Below are positions 10,191-22,033 of a DNA stretch of 64,000 nucleotides, in pieces. The notes under the pieces are model-generated. The model did no database searches. It was not told where the DNA came from and saw only the letters and a program-made list of their open reading frames with translations. Each line of letters starts with the position of its first letter. Position 1 is the stretch's first letter. The position numbers and the translations under genes are program-made. Origin of the DNA: Pieris napi (Eukaryota; Arthropoda; Insecta; Lepidoptera; Pieridae); contig NC_062255.1 in assembly GCF_905475465.1 (NCBI RefSeq), forward strand, positions 3,162,001 through 3,226,000, read 5' to 3'.

Positions 10191-10785
10191 ATATCAATTA
10201 CCATGTTTATAAACGATTGATTGACAAATAATATATAGAGTGTATTTGTATGAAATTATTAAGTTTTTTTCTACTGGTACGTAAACATCCATTATCATAC
10301 ACAAAACTTATATTCCGTTTTGCCTATCTATATCGTGAAGTAAAAATAACACTGTTTAAGTATTTCCACAAGGATTATTTGAATTGTGTTTATTCGTTCT
10401 TGAAATCAACTGTCATTAACACACAAGTTCGTAACAAATATTTACTCTGAAGTCACTATTCTCATGTTAAAACTCTCGTAATGTTGAATTTATTCGTCAC
10501 TTCATCACGTCGTAACGTTGTATTTATGGTAAAACATTTTTATTATGTGTTTTTTTAATACATTTACTTTTTCTGGAAGATGGCGTACAGCCCGTAATTA
10601 TTTTGAAGTAAATCAAAAAGTTAATATTTAGATTAGTTTAAAATATGCCTACGTAGGTCAGGTTAACATAAAATTTACACTTTTCGATTTTAGGTTTTAT
10701 TAATTCCAAAACGAATAAAAGAAGAAAACTTAACTAATTAGGAGGGCACGGACGAGAATTAAAGAACCGGAGTTTAATAATAATA
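10191..10785. other. AT-rich spacer
   Basis: A 66-aa frame at 10250-10450 is present, but it has no recognisable motif, no start context and strongly AT-biased composition. I do not call a gene here. Confidence 0.35.
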
Positions 10786-11190
10786 AATAAGGGTCCAAAG
10801 AAAAGCCACCCAGACCAGGTTACTCAGGAAGAAATCTTATAATGAGCGTCTGAAAGCACTTGACCATACTGATTTAGGAGGTAGGAGATTAAGAGGAAAT
10901 CTTATTGAAACCTATAAAATCCTCACTGGCCACTATAATGTCCCAGGAATTGAGAAGCTTTTATTTTAAGTGAAAATACACATTTGAGGGGTAGTTCTTT
11001 AAAACCTAATACCACTCAACATAACACAAATTCCCTAAGAACTTTCTCCCAAACCGAGTAGTGGCCGACTGGAATAGGCTTCCGGAAATTGTAATCAGTG
11101 CAACATCTCTGAACTCCTTTAAAACTAGATTGGATAGTTTCTCCAAATCTCAAAATATGCGCGCATCAGCTTACATATTAAGCTGCTAGT
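10786..11190 (+). pseudogene. Non-LTR reverse transcriptase, C-terminal fragment
   Basis: In shifted frames the plus strand encodes YNERLKALDHTDLGGRRLRG and, further on, NFLPNRVVADWNRLPEIV, then SLNSFKTRLD. These are the usual closing blocks of CR1/jockey-like reverse transcriptases ('R-x-V-x-x-W-N-x-L-P'). Frameshifts break the reading frame. Confidence 0.65.
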
Positions 11191-11379
11191 GTTTATATAC
11201 ATAATAATAACTTATTATATCATTCATGCAGTTATTACCATGAAAGTTTGTTCTCTTAGGATATCATATGGACTGCTAAGAAAACAAATGTGTGCATACT
11301 AAGACGTAAGAAAAAATGGTCTTTCATCACTTTGTTTCACACACACCAACGCACCACGCAAATATCCAGAAAGTTTTGA

Positions 11380-11850
11380 AAAACTCTTCGTGACTGGCAG
11401 AGTGGACGGCACTAGACCCCAATGCCGATCCCCTATTCACTGGACCGATCAAGTAAAGGTCTTACCATCACCCGGGCGCAGGGGCTTGACAAAGACATGG
11501 AAGAGTGGAGGAAGTTCTGCGGCGTCACTAACACGGCCTTCAGAAATGAAGAGTGCGACTGAAGAAGAAGCATATCATATACATGAATTATCAACAGCCC
11601 TACAGACTCGAATCGGGTTGAATCAAATATATTGAGCATAATACAATAAAACTTATAACAAAAAATATATAAAGAATATATATAAAAAAGGTCAAAAAGG
11701 TTAGTCGACATCACAGGAGACCGAAGATCTGGCAGCTACCTCGGACAAAGAATTAGTCTAGCTATTCAAAGGGGGAACGCTGCCAGTATCTTCGTAACCT
11801 TGCCTAAAGGGACTCCTTTTAATGATATATTTTAGTTTATGTTAAGTTTA
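11380..11850 (+). mobile_element. Degraded retroelement coding fragments
   Basis: From about 11390, alternating frames read like the end of an endonuclease/reverse-transcriptase polyprotein (DKDMEEWRKFCGV-like). From 11698 a frame reads DITGDRRSGSYLGQR, then SLAIQRGNAASIFVTLPKG, and stops near 11836. The second part is the forward copy of the sequence inverted at 2936-2995. I cannot name the clade. Confidence 0.45.
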
Positions 11851-12185
11851 GTTATTTATTTCAATGTATATTATTTTATTATTAGTTTATATGACTTTTC
11901 TTGTTGTTCGATTTTTTATTTTTATTTTGTACCACTATCATGGCAAATAAAGGATTTATTTATTATAACTATTTATTTAACATGATTTTTGCTGGATTGG
12001 TGCTTCCATTTTCTTTCGAATCGAAACCCAAATTCGGAAGTTTGCACACAAACATAATTATTTTTTTAGCATGCTACTTATTGACAGAAGACGTTACATG
12101 ATTAAATGCTAATAACGTGATACACAGTGTCATTACGCCGGTACTCTCCTGATATTTGACACGTGTCGGCTGAATATTTAAAAAA

Positions 12186-15100
12186 ATGTTATTAGTTTTA
12201 TTTGTGTGTGTGATTGTTGTTATTTATTATGTTTATTATCGTTGGTCGCGGAAAGCGATATATGATTTCTCGGAGACGCTACCGAATGTAGGGAGTCTTC
12301 CTGTTTTGGGACACACGCATTGGTTTATCGGCGGACCGGAAAGTAAGTTACCCTAGCATTATTACTTTCAATTTTCATGAATTAATTTACTATGATTCCC
12401 TTTATTTTGTTTGAATTGCATTTTTTACTGTAATATAAAAAACAAATGAATAAAACTGTAACTAATATTCTACGAATGAACTATGTATTCTGATTTATTT
12501 TATTACGTTTATGAATTTTACTTCCATTCAACTTTTAATTGTAATGGCACTATATTTAAATATATGAGTCTTTGTTCCATGTCACATATGTGTGGTGTAT
12601 TCAAACCGTGTAAATATTTATTATGTATGAGGTGTAATTTAAAATAACAAATAATTTAAAAAGAGATGTATAAATAAGTGCATTATGATTAAAAAAATAA
12701 TAATCAATTAATTAATACAAAAAATAGTTTTTAAATACATTTCTTTATTAATTTATCAATTTTATTAAATGACACTAGATACTTAGATTACATCATGTTA
12801 GTGAGTATCTCGTACCCGGGTAGAATGCTTTCAATTGTAGCTTCGTAGAAACTACCTAAGGTGGTTTTGTGGGTTCTTGATGGGTATTGAAGAAGAGATT
12901 TTGGTGTGGGTCGAGATCCACATACTTCTGCAACTCTCGGAGACATGCGCAAATGAATTTCCACCTCGCATATAAAAAGGGATTATCTAGTAGCCATTAT
13001 AAAAAAAAATATAAATTCTTTCGTCATTTGCGAGAAGAGTGCATTAAATAGATCACAAAGAGTAACGGGTTTTTTATTAAAACATTACTTATTAAGATAA
13101 TTGTATAAGCAATATGTTAGATAATTGATTTTGTGTTTATATTTTTAAACCAATTAAACTTTAATTCCAACATACAAATATACAGTATTTATTCATTATT
13201 ATAAAATGTAGATTAATTCACTTAATATTAACTAAACACTGCATTACTAACGTAACGTAACGTAAAAATAATTTTTTTTGAATCTAAAACTACAATTCCT
13301 AAAAAATATAATATAATATCTAAAATAAGTATATTATGTTCCGAAGGCTTAACAAAATAACTCTCCCGACGATGTTATATATGTATTAATTTTTAATGTA
13401 TATTAAAACCTAACTAATTAAAACCAAGTTAACTATATTTAAACCAAAATATCCTAAAACCCCAGGCGGAGGTATACAATTTTTATGTATGTTTTTCATA
13501 ATTTGCTCTAAAAATACCATTAATAATCTTATGCGTGGACATCTTCTTCTTTAGGTCTTTTGTCTTTGACGTTATTTTACCTGAAATTTTGCTTGCGTAT
13601 GTTCTGTGTCTTAGTTGCTAATTCTTTCTATAAATGTTTTAGGATTGTTGAATAATATTAAACAACTTGGGTCTCTATTTGATAAATCTCCGAGTACCAT
13701 CAACAAAGTATGGATTGGGCCTTCACTCTATATAGGTATGAAAGTTTTGATTAACGCGTTTAATATCAATTACAAATATATATTTTTTGGAATCTGTGTG
13801 TAATTGATAATAAAAACTTTAGAGGTGTCAAGGGACACCCGGATGGAACGAAATTCCTTTCGATTAATTTATGTTAATTGGTATCATAACAGTATGATAG
13901 ATTTTCTCGACACCAATCTTACGACGAAAAAAAAAGCCAACATCACGAGGTGTTCCCAGGCGGTCACCCATCCAAGTACTGACCTAACCCTACGTTGCTT
14001 AACTTCGGTGATCGGACGAGAACCGGTGTATTACAATAGCAAATAAGTGTCGTGACAACTTTTCGTAAGAATTTTTTCCGTCTAGCCCCCTTTCACAACG
14101 CGCGATAAGGAACTTCGTTCCAATAAACAATAAATATATTTTTACACTATACTACACACAACTGAACTAACTCTGCCGGTCGATAGTCTAAAATGATACA
14201 ATTCAAAATTTACCTGTGGATAAGCTTTAAGATGGGAGCGTAAATAGGTCTAGATACCAGGCCATAAACTTAAAAAAAAGGGGAGCGTAAAAAGCCTTTT
14301 ATACTTAGTCTGGCCGTAAATACTGTTACAATTAAAAATAAACAAAATATTACATTTGAATTTGGAATCTGTAATTTTTTTTGATTGTCATTGAGTTTTC
14401 TCATTTTGGCGCCAATACATTGTACAATATTTTACGACATTAAAATGGAGTGGGGTGACAAAGAGAACCGAATCGCTGCGATTGCATTACACAAAGTAGG
14501 TATGGAGCCAAATGCAATTTTTAAAACTCTCCATACGCTTGGTATTAGTCAAATATTTGTGTACCCGGCTATTATTAGGTACAATGAGACCTCCTCTGTT
14601 TGTGCCCAAAGCTCTAAGTAAGCTTCCCAATTAGTCGATAGAGTGCAACGTGAGCACTATCCGACTTCAGTGATAGTTTCGTGGGGTATTAGCTATGAAG
14701 GAGTGACTGAGCCATACTTTTGTGAAAAAGGTATCAAAACATCGGCACAAGTGTATCAAGATACCATTCTTGAGAAGGTAGTGGAGCCCCTTAACAACAC
14801 CATGTTCAATAACCAAGATTGGTCCCAGCAAGACTCAGCGCCGGGTCATAAAGCTCGGTTTACGCAGTCTTGGTTGGAAACGAACGTTTCGGACTTCATC
14901 AGAGCTGAAGACTGGCCGTCGTCTGGTCCCGATCTTAATCCCGATCTTAATCCGATTATGATTTATGGTCAGATTTAGAGCGTACGGCTTGCTCTAAACG
15001 CCATAATTTGGAGTCCCTAAACCAATCCGTACGATTGGCAGTGAGAATTTTCCCATGGAAAGAGTGCTTCTATTGATAACTGGCCTCAACGTTTAAAGGA

Positions 15101-18100
15101 CTGCCCTGCGATTCTGTAACTCACTTTTCGAACTCACACAGCGGTTTTCGCATCGGCGGTCATGATTTGGCATTATGATAAACAATACAAGCTCCCACCT
15201 TTTCAGAATGCCAAATCATAAAATGACTGCTTCACGACTGATTTGAGAGCGATGCGAAGATTGCTGTGTGAGTTCGAAAAGTGAGTTACAGAATTGCAGG
15301 GCTGTATTGCAGCCAATGGAGACCACTTCGAATAAGCTTTTTATATTTTAAATTGTTAAATATGTATTAAACTAACACACTGTAAAAGTAATAAATGTTA
15401 TTTGCAACAGAATTTTTTTTCTTTGATTCAGTATTTATGGCAAGACTAGGTATATATAAAAATGTTCATATATGATAACTGCTGCGAGGGGTGCCCGACT
15501 GGCACTTAGGTTAACTTACATTTGAATTACAGTTCCGTTCAACCCTGAAGACATACAGAAGATTCTAGATAACTGCCTTCAGAAAGACTCTTCGTATAGA
15601 TTCCTACAGGCGTGGTTAGGAAATGGATTATTTGTCGCTCCAGGTATTACTTTAATTGTTTTATATCTATTTAAACATAGAATTACATTTTTTTTAAAAG
15701 ACAATTCACACCAATTGACCTAGTCCCATGCTAAGCTGGTGAAGCTTGTGTTATGGGTACTAGATATACATACATATTATAGATAGATAGACATATAAAT
15801 ACATATTTAAACACCCAAGACCTAAGCACAACACCAAATGCTCATCACATCGATGTTCGTCTCAGCCGGGGATCGAACCCGGGACCCATGGATTCGCAGT
15901 CAGGGGTACTAACCACTAGACCAACGAGTCGTCACATAAATTACATAAAATATTTGCGTAAAACATTTTTTTCCGAAATGCTTTGCAAATCCATCTACTA
16001 TGGAAAAGTCTTCAAAGTCAAAGTCAAAGTCAAATCGTTTATTTCAATTAGACCATCTAAAATGGCACTTTTGAACGTCAAAAAAAAAAATAAAGATGAT
16101 TCTAGTTGCCCCTTCCAAAAGGTAGTTTTGTGTGGAGAAGAATGGGCAAGAAACTCCACACTTACTCTTTTAAAATAGGTTTACAATATTTTGTTACATT
16201 TGTTAAATAATTATATGTGAAGACAATGTACTCTTAGAATAAACTACTATACTAAAAAAGTTAGTATACATGTTCCTCACATATTTACAAATATCGAAAC
16301 CGTAGAATATTAACATTAAAGAGTAATAAGAATATTAAAAAAACACAACAAAACAGTGTGTGAGATACAAAAAAAAAAAAAAAAATTACATTTGTAGCAT
16401 TATATAAATTAAAAAAAATAATAATAATACCACTAAATTCACTTCACTTCAGTTCTTCACGACTCACAACGTGAATAACTTTGTATTCGTAAAACAATTT
16501 TCAAAATCGGTTATTTAGATCCAGAGATTACCCCCTACAACCTCACAAAATTTATCTTTTTTTTTATAATATTAGTATAGATAAAGTCTATAGTAGATAG
16601 TATTTTTCGGTAATCTCTTTTGTAAAATTTCTTAAATGACTGTTTAAAATCTGCATAAAAATTCCAAACAGACAATAAAGTAAGTCTGGTTGCTGTTTTG
16701 ACCTGACTAATTACCTAGCCTAGGCTTTGGACCACTTAAAAAAACTGATAATATTAAATGCATGATATAAATGATATTGTCTCAGTTCCCAGTGAATTAC
16801 ATTAGGTTAGGTTAGGTTTTTTTTAATTCTAAGCGGTTTGTGACCAGGGGAGGTTAGAGTAAAGCGTAAAAATTTGTACCTTCTTTCTTTTATTTCACAA
16901 ATCATGAAGTTTTAATTAATTTCTATAGTGTTAAAGAGCATGCGTCACCACAATACTGCATGGTACACCATTGCCGAGTGATGAATATATGTAGACAAAT
17001 TTGGAGATGTTTTGAGATGATGATGTTTTCATCATTTATTGCATCTAATGCATTATATAATTTCATGCATTATAAAAAAAAAATTTTTTTTTGTTTTTCT
17101 ACGTTCTCTTTTACTTTTGTTTTTATTCCTGAGAAATTGGTACCTACGTTTTGCGTCTATATATATAGTATCAATTAATTATCATATTATATATAGTCAC
17201 AAGGAAGACCATTAGGCTTATTAAATGTATTGAGGAAAAAGTACATAATCTACAAGAATAAATTATAATCAAATTGTAAAATAAATAATCTTGTCATTGC
17301 CATCATTGCCCTATTAAAGATTTTTTTACAATTACAGTTGAATTATGGAAAATGCATCGTAAATTACTATTAACGGTGTTTCATAACCGTATAATTGAAG
17401 ACTATATTGATATATTTGGAGAACAAGGAACGTTTTTAGTCAAACGTTTGCGGGAAAATGTTGGGCAACGCGAGTTTGATGTTTTTAAATACGTCACTTC
17501 TTGTACACTGGATATTGTATTTGGTGAGTATTAGTAAATTAATCGTAAAATATCTTAAATATATAAAACAAAGTCGTGCTAGTTACACCACTTATAACTC
17601 AAGATAGGCTGGACCGATGTTAGTTATCTCTTTTTTAGTGGATTCTTATCCGCTCGGAATAGCAGAATAAGTAATAAAATATCGGATAAGTTATCGAATA
17701 ACAATAAATTAATTCAATAATTTTACGAATGCAAACAGCATGTGGTGCCATCTGTTGACAAAACTACGCATCATTTTACATTAAATTCGTGTCAGTTCAA
17801 GAAATTCCGATCTTGAGGTGAATGAGGAGATGCATAACCAGGCTTAGATCTTGATCGAAGACATGTGTTACCTCATCAAAAAATGTTGTCTATCAAAGAG
17901 TGCTTTAACATGCAGTATCGAAATATTGGCGCTAGTGAGAAGAAGCCTAATGTAAAACTGCCATTCTTCTTCTTTCGCAATGGCAAGCAATAAAACATTT
18001 TTGTGTCTGCAATTGTAATTAGGTTATTACCTTAATGAAATCCTAAATTAAGTTTAACTAAAGTTAACACGATATTATTAGACTGTTAGGCGGAACGAAG

Positions 18101-21100
18101 TTAGCCGGGTCAGCTAGTATTTAATATAGATTTAGAATCGACAAGATATATTATTCAAAATATTCGGATTGTTGCGTATTTTAGATTTTAAAATGTAGAA
18201 TAATGTCAGTAATGATAAGGATTACACAGATTGGGGATCAAAATTTTTTTGTGTAAACTAAGGAAATATATCTCTATACTTTAATATATAAAACAAATAA
18301 ATCGTTTTCGGTTATTATATTAATAAAGTAGTGAACTTAATATTGGTTTTGTATTCATTGTATTAGTTTCATAAAATCATAAATTAAATTCAGCTAATCT
18401 GTAACACGACATTCATCTACCATTGGCGGTACGAATTTCTCCAGGTCACGTTCATCTAAGGGATGAAAGTCGCACGCTGATAATAGGTGAATACTGCTAA
18501 AATCTGCAACGTAATTAAAAATAATAGTTAGTGGTGCTACAACCTTTAGACCTCTTCTATTTCGTTTCGTTCTTTCCCGCAGTTGATGGTATTTTTCACA
18601 ATTAGTCCTGTTTCTTTATCTCATCACAGTTGAATATTACAGAAACAGCAATGGGCAAGAAGATGGACGTCCAAAACAATCCAGACACGCCATACCTGCG
18701 CGCGCGCAACGTCGTCATGTCCATTATAAGCATGAGGCTTTTCAAAGCATGGCTGCAACCGGAGGCTCTGTTTAATATGACGTCCTATTCCAAAATACAG
18801 AAAGAAAATATTGATTATACCCACAAATTTACTGATGAGGTTATTTTAATATTTTTAAAAGAAATGTATATTTCTGTAGTGTTGAAACGCCATTGGTACA
18901 ACCGGCGATCAAACCTATAACCTAGGCTACATTAGACTTGAGTCTTGAGCTAAATCGCTGGGCTACCACAATTCTGGACATTTCAGAAAGTTTTCTTCAA
19001 AAGTTAAAACATATTTATTCTTGTAGGTGTTACTTATGAACGCCGATAAAAAAAAATTATATGACTTTAAAGTCACTTAGTTACTTAAAATAAATGAACC
19101 AATCCTAGTATTCAGGCGACATACTGCGAAGTATGTCAAAATACAATACATTTTTGACACAAGGAAGCAGAAATGAGCGCTACGTCGCGTTTCTGAATAT
19201 GTACCCTGAAGGCTCTATTTGATTACATATTTGCCAAAACATTCAACCATCTTTCAAAGGGCATGGGCCAGACACATATCTGCGTTCATTGGAAGAATCT
19301 TCTAAGGAGATTAGGCCCTGACCCGAAAGTATTATTTTAATCCATAGGCGTTGATAGATGGGATTTGATTAGAACAATTGAATACCACACAACTCATTAT
19401 CTATAAATTTATAAAGTATTCTGAGAAGAAATATTAATTGAAAATATTTTTTTTCAGGTCGTTACGGAAAAGAGGGCATCGTTTAACAAAAATGGAATGG
19501 ATAGTAAAGGTACAGTTTTAGCGTTCTGGCGGGACCCGCGTCACCTCTTGTGCTATTCATCTTACATTTGACAATTCTGTGGCAGTATTTATCGTTCATA
19601 GAAACTGAAATATTGATTTCGTATCCTAACAATTCTTTTGATATTCAATTAAACGCATATATAACCTACGCAGGTTAGAATCGCAAGATTATTGAAGTTA
19701 TACTTCTTTAGGCGCGTTATGAAAAATTCATGATTGAATTGAATGAGATTGAAAAAAAAAATTATTGAGAGTGAAATTTTACGATGCGAGCGCACCGTGA
19801 CACAAAATTAACAGAATGAAGTTGCCCACGGAAGATGCTACGGCATTGGACATAATTTAAAAACAACATTCGAATAATAATATAATTTATGTTACACTTA
19901 ATGTAAGAGAATAATAATAAATATTTATTTATTTAATTTTTCGAATGCAAACTATTGACCATAATGACTCCTGTTCCAGTCTTTGATTATTTAATTGTAA
20001 TTAATTATTTGCATGCAATCAAAAACTATTTTTAATAATGCAAAAGAAGTATAACTTCTTACGCGCGTACATAAGAACACGCACCCTTTTTTTATTATTA
20101 TATAATAGATATTACTTATAGGCCGCAAGGATCTGCTCGAGTTGTTATTGGAGAGAAATGCCAACTTTACGGACGAAGAACTTCGAGAGCATATCGATTC
20201 TATAACAATAGCCGGCAATGACACAACAGCACTTGTTATTTCTTACGTTCTGCTAATTTTGGGTAGTCATAACAGAGAACAGGATATTGTGTATGCGGAG
20301 TGAGTATAAAGTTGGCTATTAAATGCACAGTAGTATTTAGACTAATTTATAAAGCAATGCTTAATCATTACTTGTCATCATTTAACCACTACAATAGTAG
20401 TGAATGAATAACTTTCTATTGTATGTGTCCATAGGATGTGAATGGGGTAGTATCATCTCTTGAAATAAGATGTGTGATGTATGCTGTCTGAAGGAAGGTT
20501 ATTTAACTTAACTTAATAAACGCATAAAAGTCATAGGCCCTGATTTTCCTTAATAAAATAATTAATATTCATCACTAGTAAGTAAATATATTTGCCTCAA
20601 TATGTTTACTTGTATTTCAGACTACAAAGCATTTTTGGCGATTCAATGCGGTCTCCAACGAAAGAGGACTTAAATAAAATGGAATATCTTGAGCGAGTGA
20701 TTAAAGAAACGATGCGATTGTACACAGTCGTGCCAATCATTGGAAGGGAGACGCAAAAGGAACTTAAACTTTGTATGTTTTCTGTACATATTAGTTATTT
20801 GTTATAAAAGGGCTTTTCGATACATGTAACGCATTAAGACAGCTCACAGATCACAGACCAAAGTAGGGCTGAAAATATGTTTTGACAGCTAGCTAGACAA
20901 AATTACTTTTTGATATTCTGGACCCATTAACGCCAAACAAAGATGTATGGAAATTGTGTCTTGTCTAAGGCCCTCATAACTAGAGATGAGATACACATAA
21001 TGCAAGAATATTTTAGTATGCTAGTTGACTTGTCACACGTTGTGTCTAAAGATTTAACTCAAAATGGATTAATTAAAATTTTATTAACACCAAAATTAAA

Positions 21101-22033
21101 ATTGTTAAATTTAAAAACATAGAACCTGCAAGTTATATGACTTGAACGATTATTTATTTTCAGCAACGTGTACAGTACCCGCTGGGGTTGGTTGTGCAAT
21201 ACTACCTTTCATATTGCACAGATCGAAGAAAATTTGGGGACCAGATGCAGAGGACTTCAATCCAGACAGATTTTTACCAGAGAATAGCGTGAACAGACAT
21301 CCATGTTCCTTTATCCCGTTTAGTTATGGGGCCAGAAATTGTATAGGTATATAAATTTATATTTTTCTCGCGTACAAAATGCACTGAATAGTCAGAAGCA
21401 TAATAAAGACGCTCTGTGACGAGTTCGACATCTGTCATCCTAGAACCAGCAATAGAATAGTAATCGTAATAGAACTAGTAACTATTACAATATTTGGTAA
21501 CTAAACAGTAGTACAAAACAAGTAGTTCAAAATTAAGTTCATGCCCTACTGAGACATATAATGTTCGTTGTTTTTTATTTTATATGTCCACACGGAGTCC
21601 GTACCATAGTACTTTTTTCGTTACCGCTTTAGTAATGAAACTACAAAAATAAATTAATTATATTTATTTATTGTGTGTATTGTACATATTTTAAAACTAG
21701 TTCATTTATAAAGCATAGTATTCTGTATGGCTTTTAATGAATCTTACTCAGCATTATCTAAAATAATTCCTACTATTTCTACTACGTTCACTAGAACATA
21801 ATCAATGGTTTTAAAAAGACAACGTGCCATTACTTGTTTGTTATTTGTATATATTTCATGAGTTTATTATATTGTTCACAGGTAGGCATTTTGGAATGTT
21901 GGGAATGAAGAGTATTTTGGCGAATGTCCTTAGATCTTACAAAGTATCTTCAAACATATGCAACAGATTAAAAATTGAAATACTTTTAATACCAGTTTCA
22001 GGCCATCTTATAACAATTGAAAAAAGAATTTAA
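12186..22033 (+). CDS. Cytochrome P450, CYP4 clan (ten exons, 486 aa)
   Basis: This is a haem monooxygenase, ER-anchored by an N-terminal helix (MLLVLFVCVIVVIYYVYY). Exons are 12186-12342, 13643-13735, 15533-15643, 17338-17523, 18643-18839, 19458-19509, 20122-20299, 20621-20772, 21164-21346 and 21882-22033. All phases join without a stop. Family motifs in order are WKMHRK in helix C, FETAMG, the I-helix AGNDTT (296-301), ETMR (ExxR, 354-357), FNPDRF, and the haem loop FSYGARNCIG with ligand Cys435. The CYP4 signature 'ETAMG' places it in that clan. The I-helix has Ala296 where many CYP4s have the Glu that bonds haem covalently. Exon 5 uses the second of two AGs 13 bases apart. A Lepidoptera-expanded CYP4-clan family (CYP340 or CYP341 type) is possible but not established. 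The substrate is unknown. Confidence 0.93.
13842..14118. repeat. Inverted-repeat unit enclosing the 5S copy
   Basis: 'ggaacgaaattccttt' at about 13845 is matched in inverted form by 'aaggaacttcgttcc' near 14108. The 5S-derived sequence lies between them in the second P450 intron. Whether this is one transposable unit or a coincidence of short repeats is unclear. Confidence 0.4.
13936..14032 (-). rRNA. 5S rRNA copy, 5'-truncated (probable pseudogene)
   Basis: The minus strand reads 'aatacaccggttctcgtccg', then 'atcaccgaagttaagcaac', 'tacttggatgggtgaccgcc' and 'tgggaacacc', ending in TTGGC and a run of nine T. This is the animal 5S rRNA sequence from about position 23 to the end, followed by a Pol III-type T-run. 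The first 22 or so bases are missing and there are a few substitutions around the middle. The internal promoter boxes are largely kept. It lies antisense within intron 2 of the P450 gene. A functional 5S RNA is unlikely without its 5' end. Confidence 0.85.
14444..15345 (+). pseudogene. Tc1/mariner-superfamily transposase relic, interrupted by a MITE
   Basis: It starts MEWGDKENRIAAIALHKVGM, a helix-turn-helix beginning, then is deleted internally. Later come VIVSWGISYEG, WSQQDSAPGHKARF (catalytic Asp region) and EDWPSSGPDLNPDLNP. In the last, a 12-bp unit (cccgatcttaat) is duplicated in tandem next to the third catalytic site. The coding end continues as DNWPQRLKDC up to the MITE at 15104, then resumes as IAANGDHFE after it. 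Stops and frameshifts make it inactive. It lies in intron 2 of the P450 gene. Confidence 0.85.
15104..15301. mobile_element. 198-bp MITE inside the Tc1-like relic (CTG duplication)
   Basis: The inverted ends begin CCCTGCGATTCTGTAACTC and continue 'acttttcgaactcacacagc' for more than 35 bases. CTG flanks both sides (15101-15103 and 15302-15304), and deletion of the element plus one CTG restores the transposase coding order. It is the longer relative of 8840-8916. Confidence 0.88.
15700..15933 (-). mobile_element. tRNA-derived SINE (family A), copy 2
   Basis: This is the inverted counterpart of 9583-9818, with an inverted B box (CCGGGGATCGAACCC) and A box near 15870-15930. It lies in intron 3 of the P450 gene. 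Confidence 0.85.
16005..16185 (+). mobile_element. Non-LTR retrotransposon 3'-tail repeat
   Basis: It begins with tandem 'caaagt' units, then 'aaatggcacttttgaacgtc', an A-rich run and 'gtgtggagaagaatgggcaa'. This arrangement is a common lepidopteran interspersed repeat. Related fragments appear near 6277 and 53925. It lies in P450 intron 3. Confidence 0.5.
16801..16820 (+). repeat. Three TTAGG units
   Basis: A short run of the insect telomere-type pentamer lies in P450 intron 3. A similar CCTAA run is at about 51940-51955. Three units are too few to argue for a former telomere. Confidence 0.6.
17553..18117 (+). mobile_element. Non-autonomous Helitron-like element in P450 intron 4
   Basis: It starts TCTTAAATATATAAAAC after A17552 and ends GGTCAGCTAG before T18118. 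A hairpin-forming GGCGGAACGAAGTT stretch lies just inside the 3' end. The 3' end matches the element at 33035-33460. No coding capacity. Confidence 0.75.
18419..18975 (-). repeat. SINE family B fragments around P450 exon 5
   Basis: About 18419-18490 ('accattggcggtacg', 'gatgaaagtcgcacgctga') and 18880-18975 ('cgccattggtacaaccggcg') look like decayed pieces of the second SINE family. They lie on either side of exon 5 (18643-18839). Confidence 0.4.
19709..20096 (+). mobile_element. Interspersed element with 'aagtataacttcttacgcgc' end, copy 1
   Basis: It begins 'ttaggcgcgttatgaaaaat' and ends 'gaacacgcacccttttttta', just upstream of P450 exon 7. Other copies are at 57893-58400 (+) and 33998-34170 (inverted, partial). 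I see no coding sequence and no agreed terminal inverted repeat. Confidence 0.6.

Noticed and set aside
16801..16820. Interstitial telomere
   Set aside because: Only three TTAGG units, expected by chance in a window this large.
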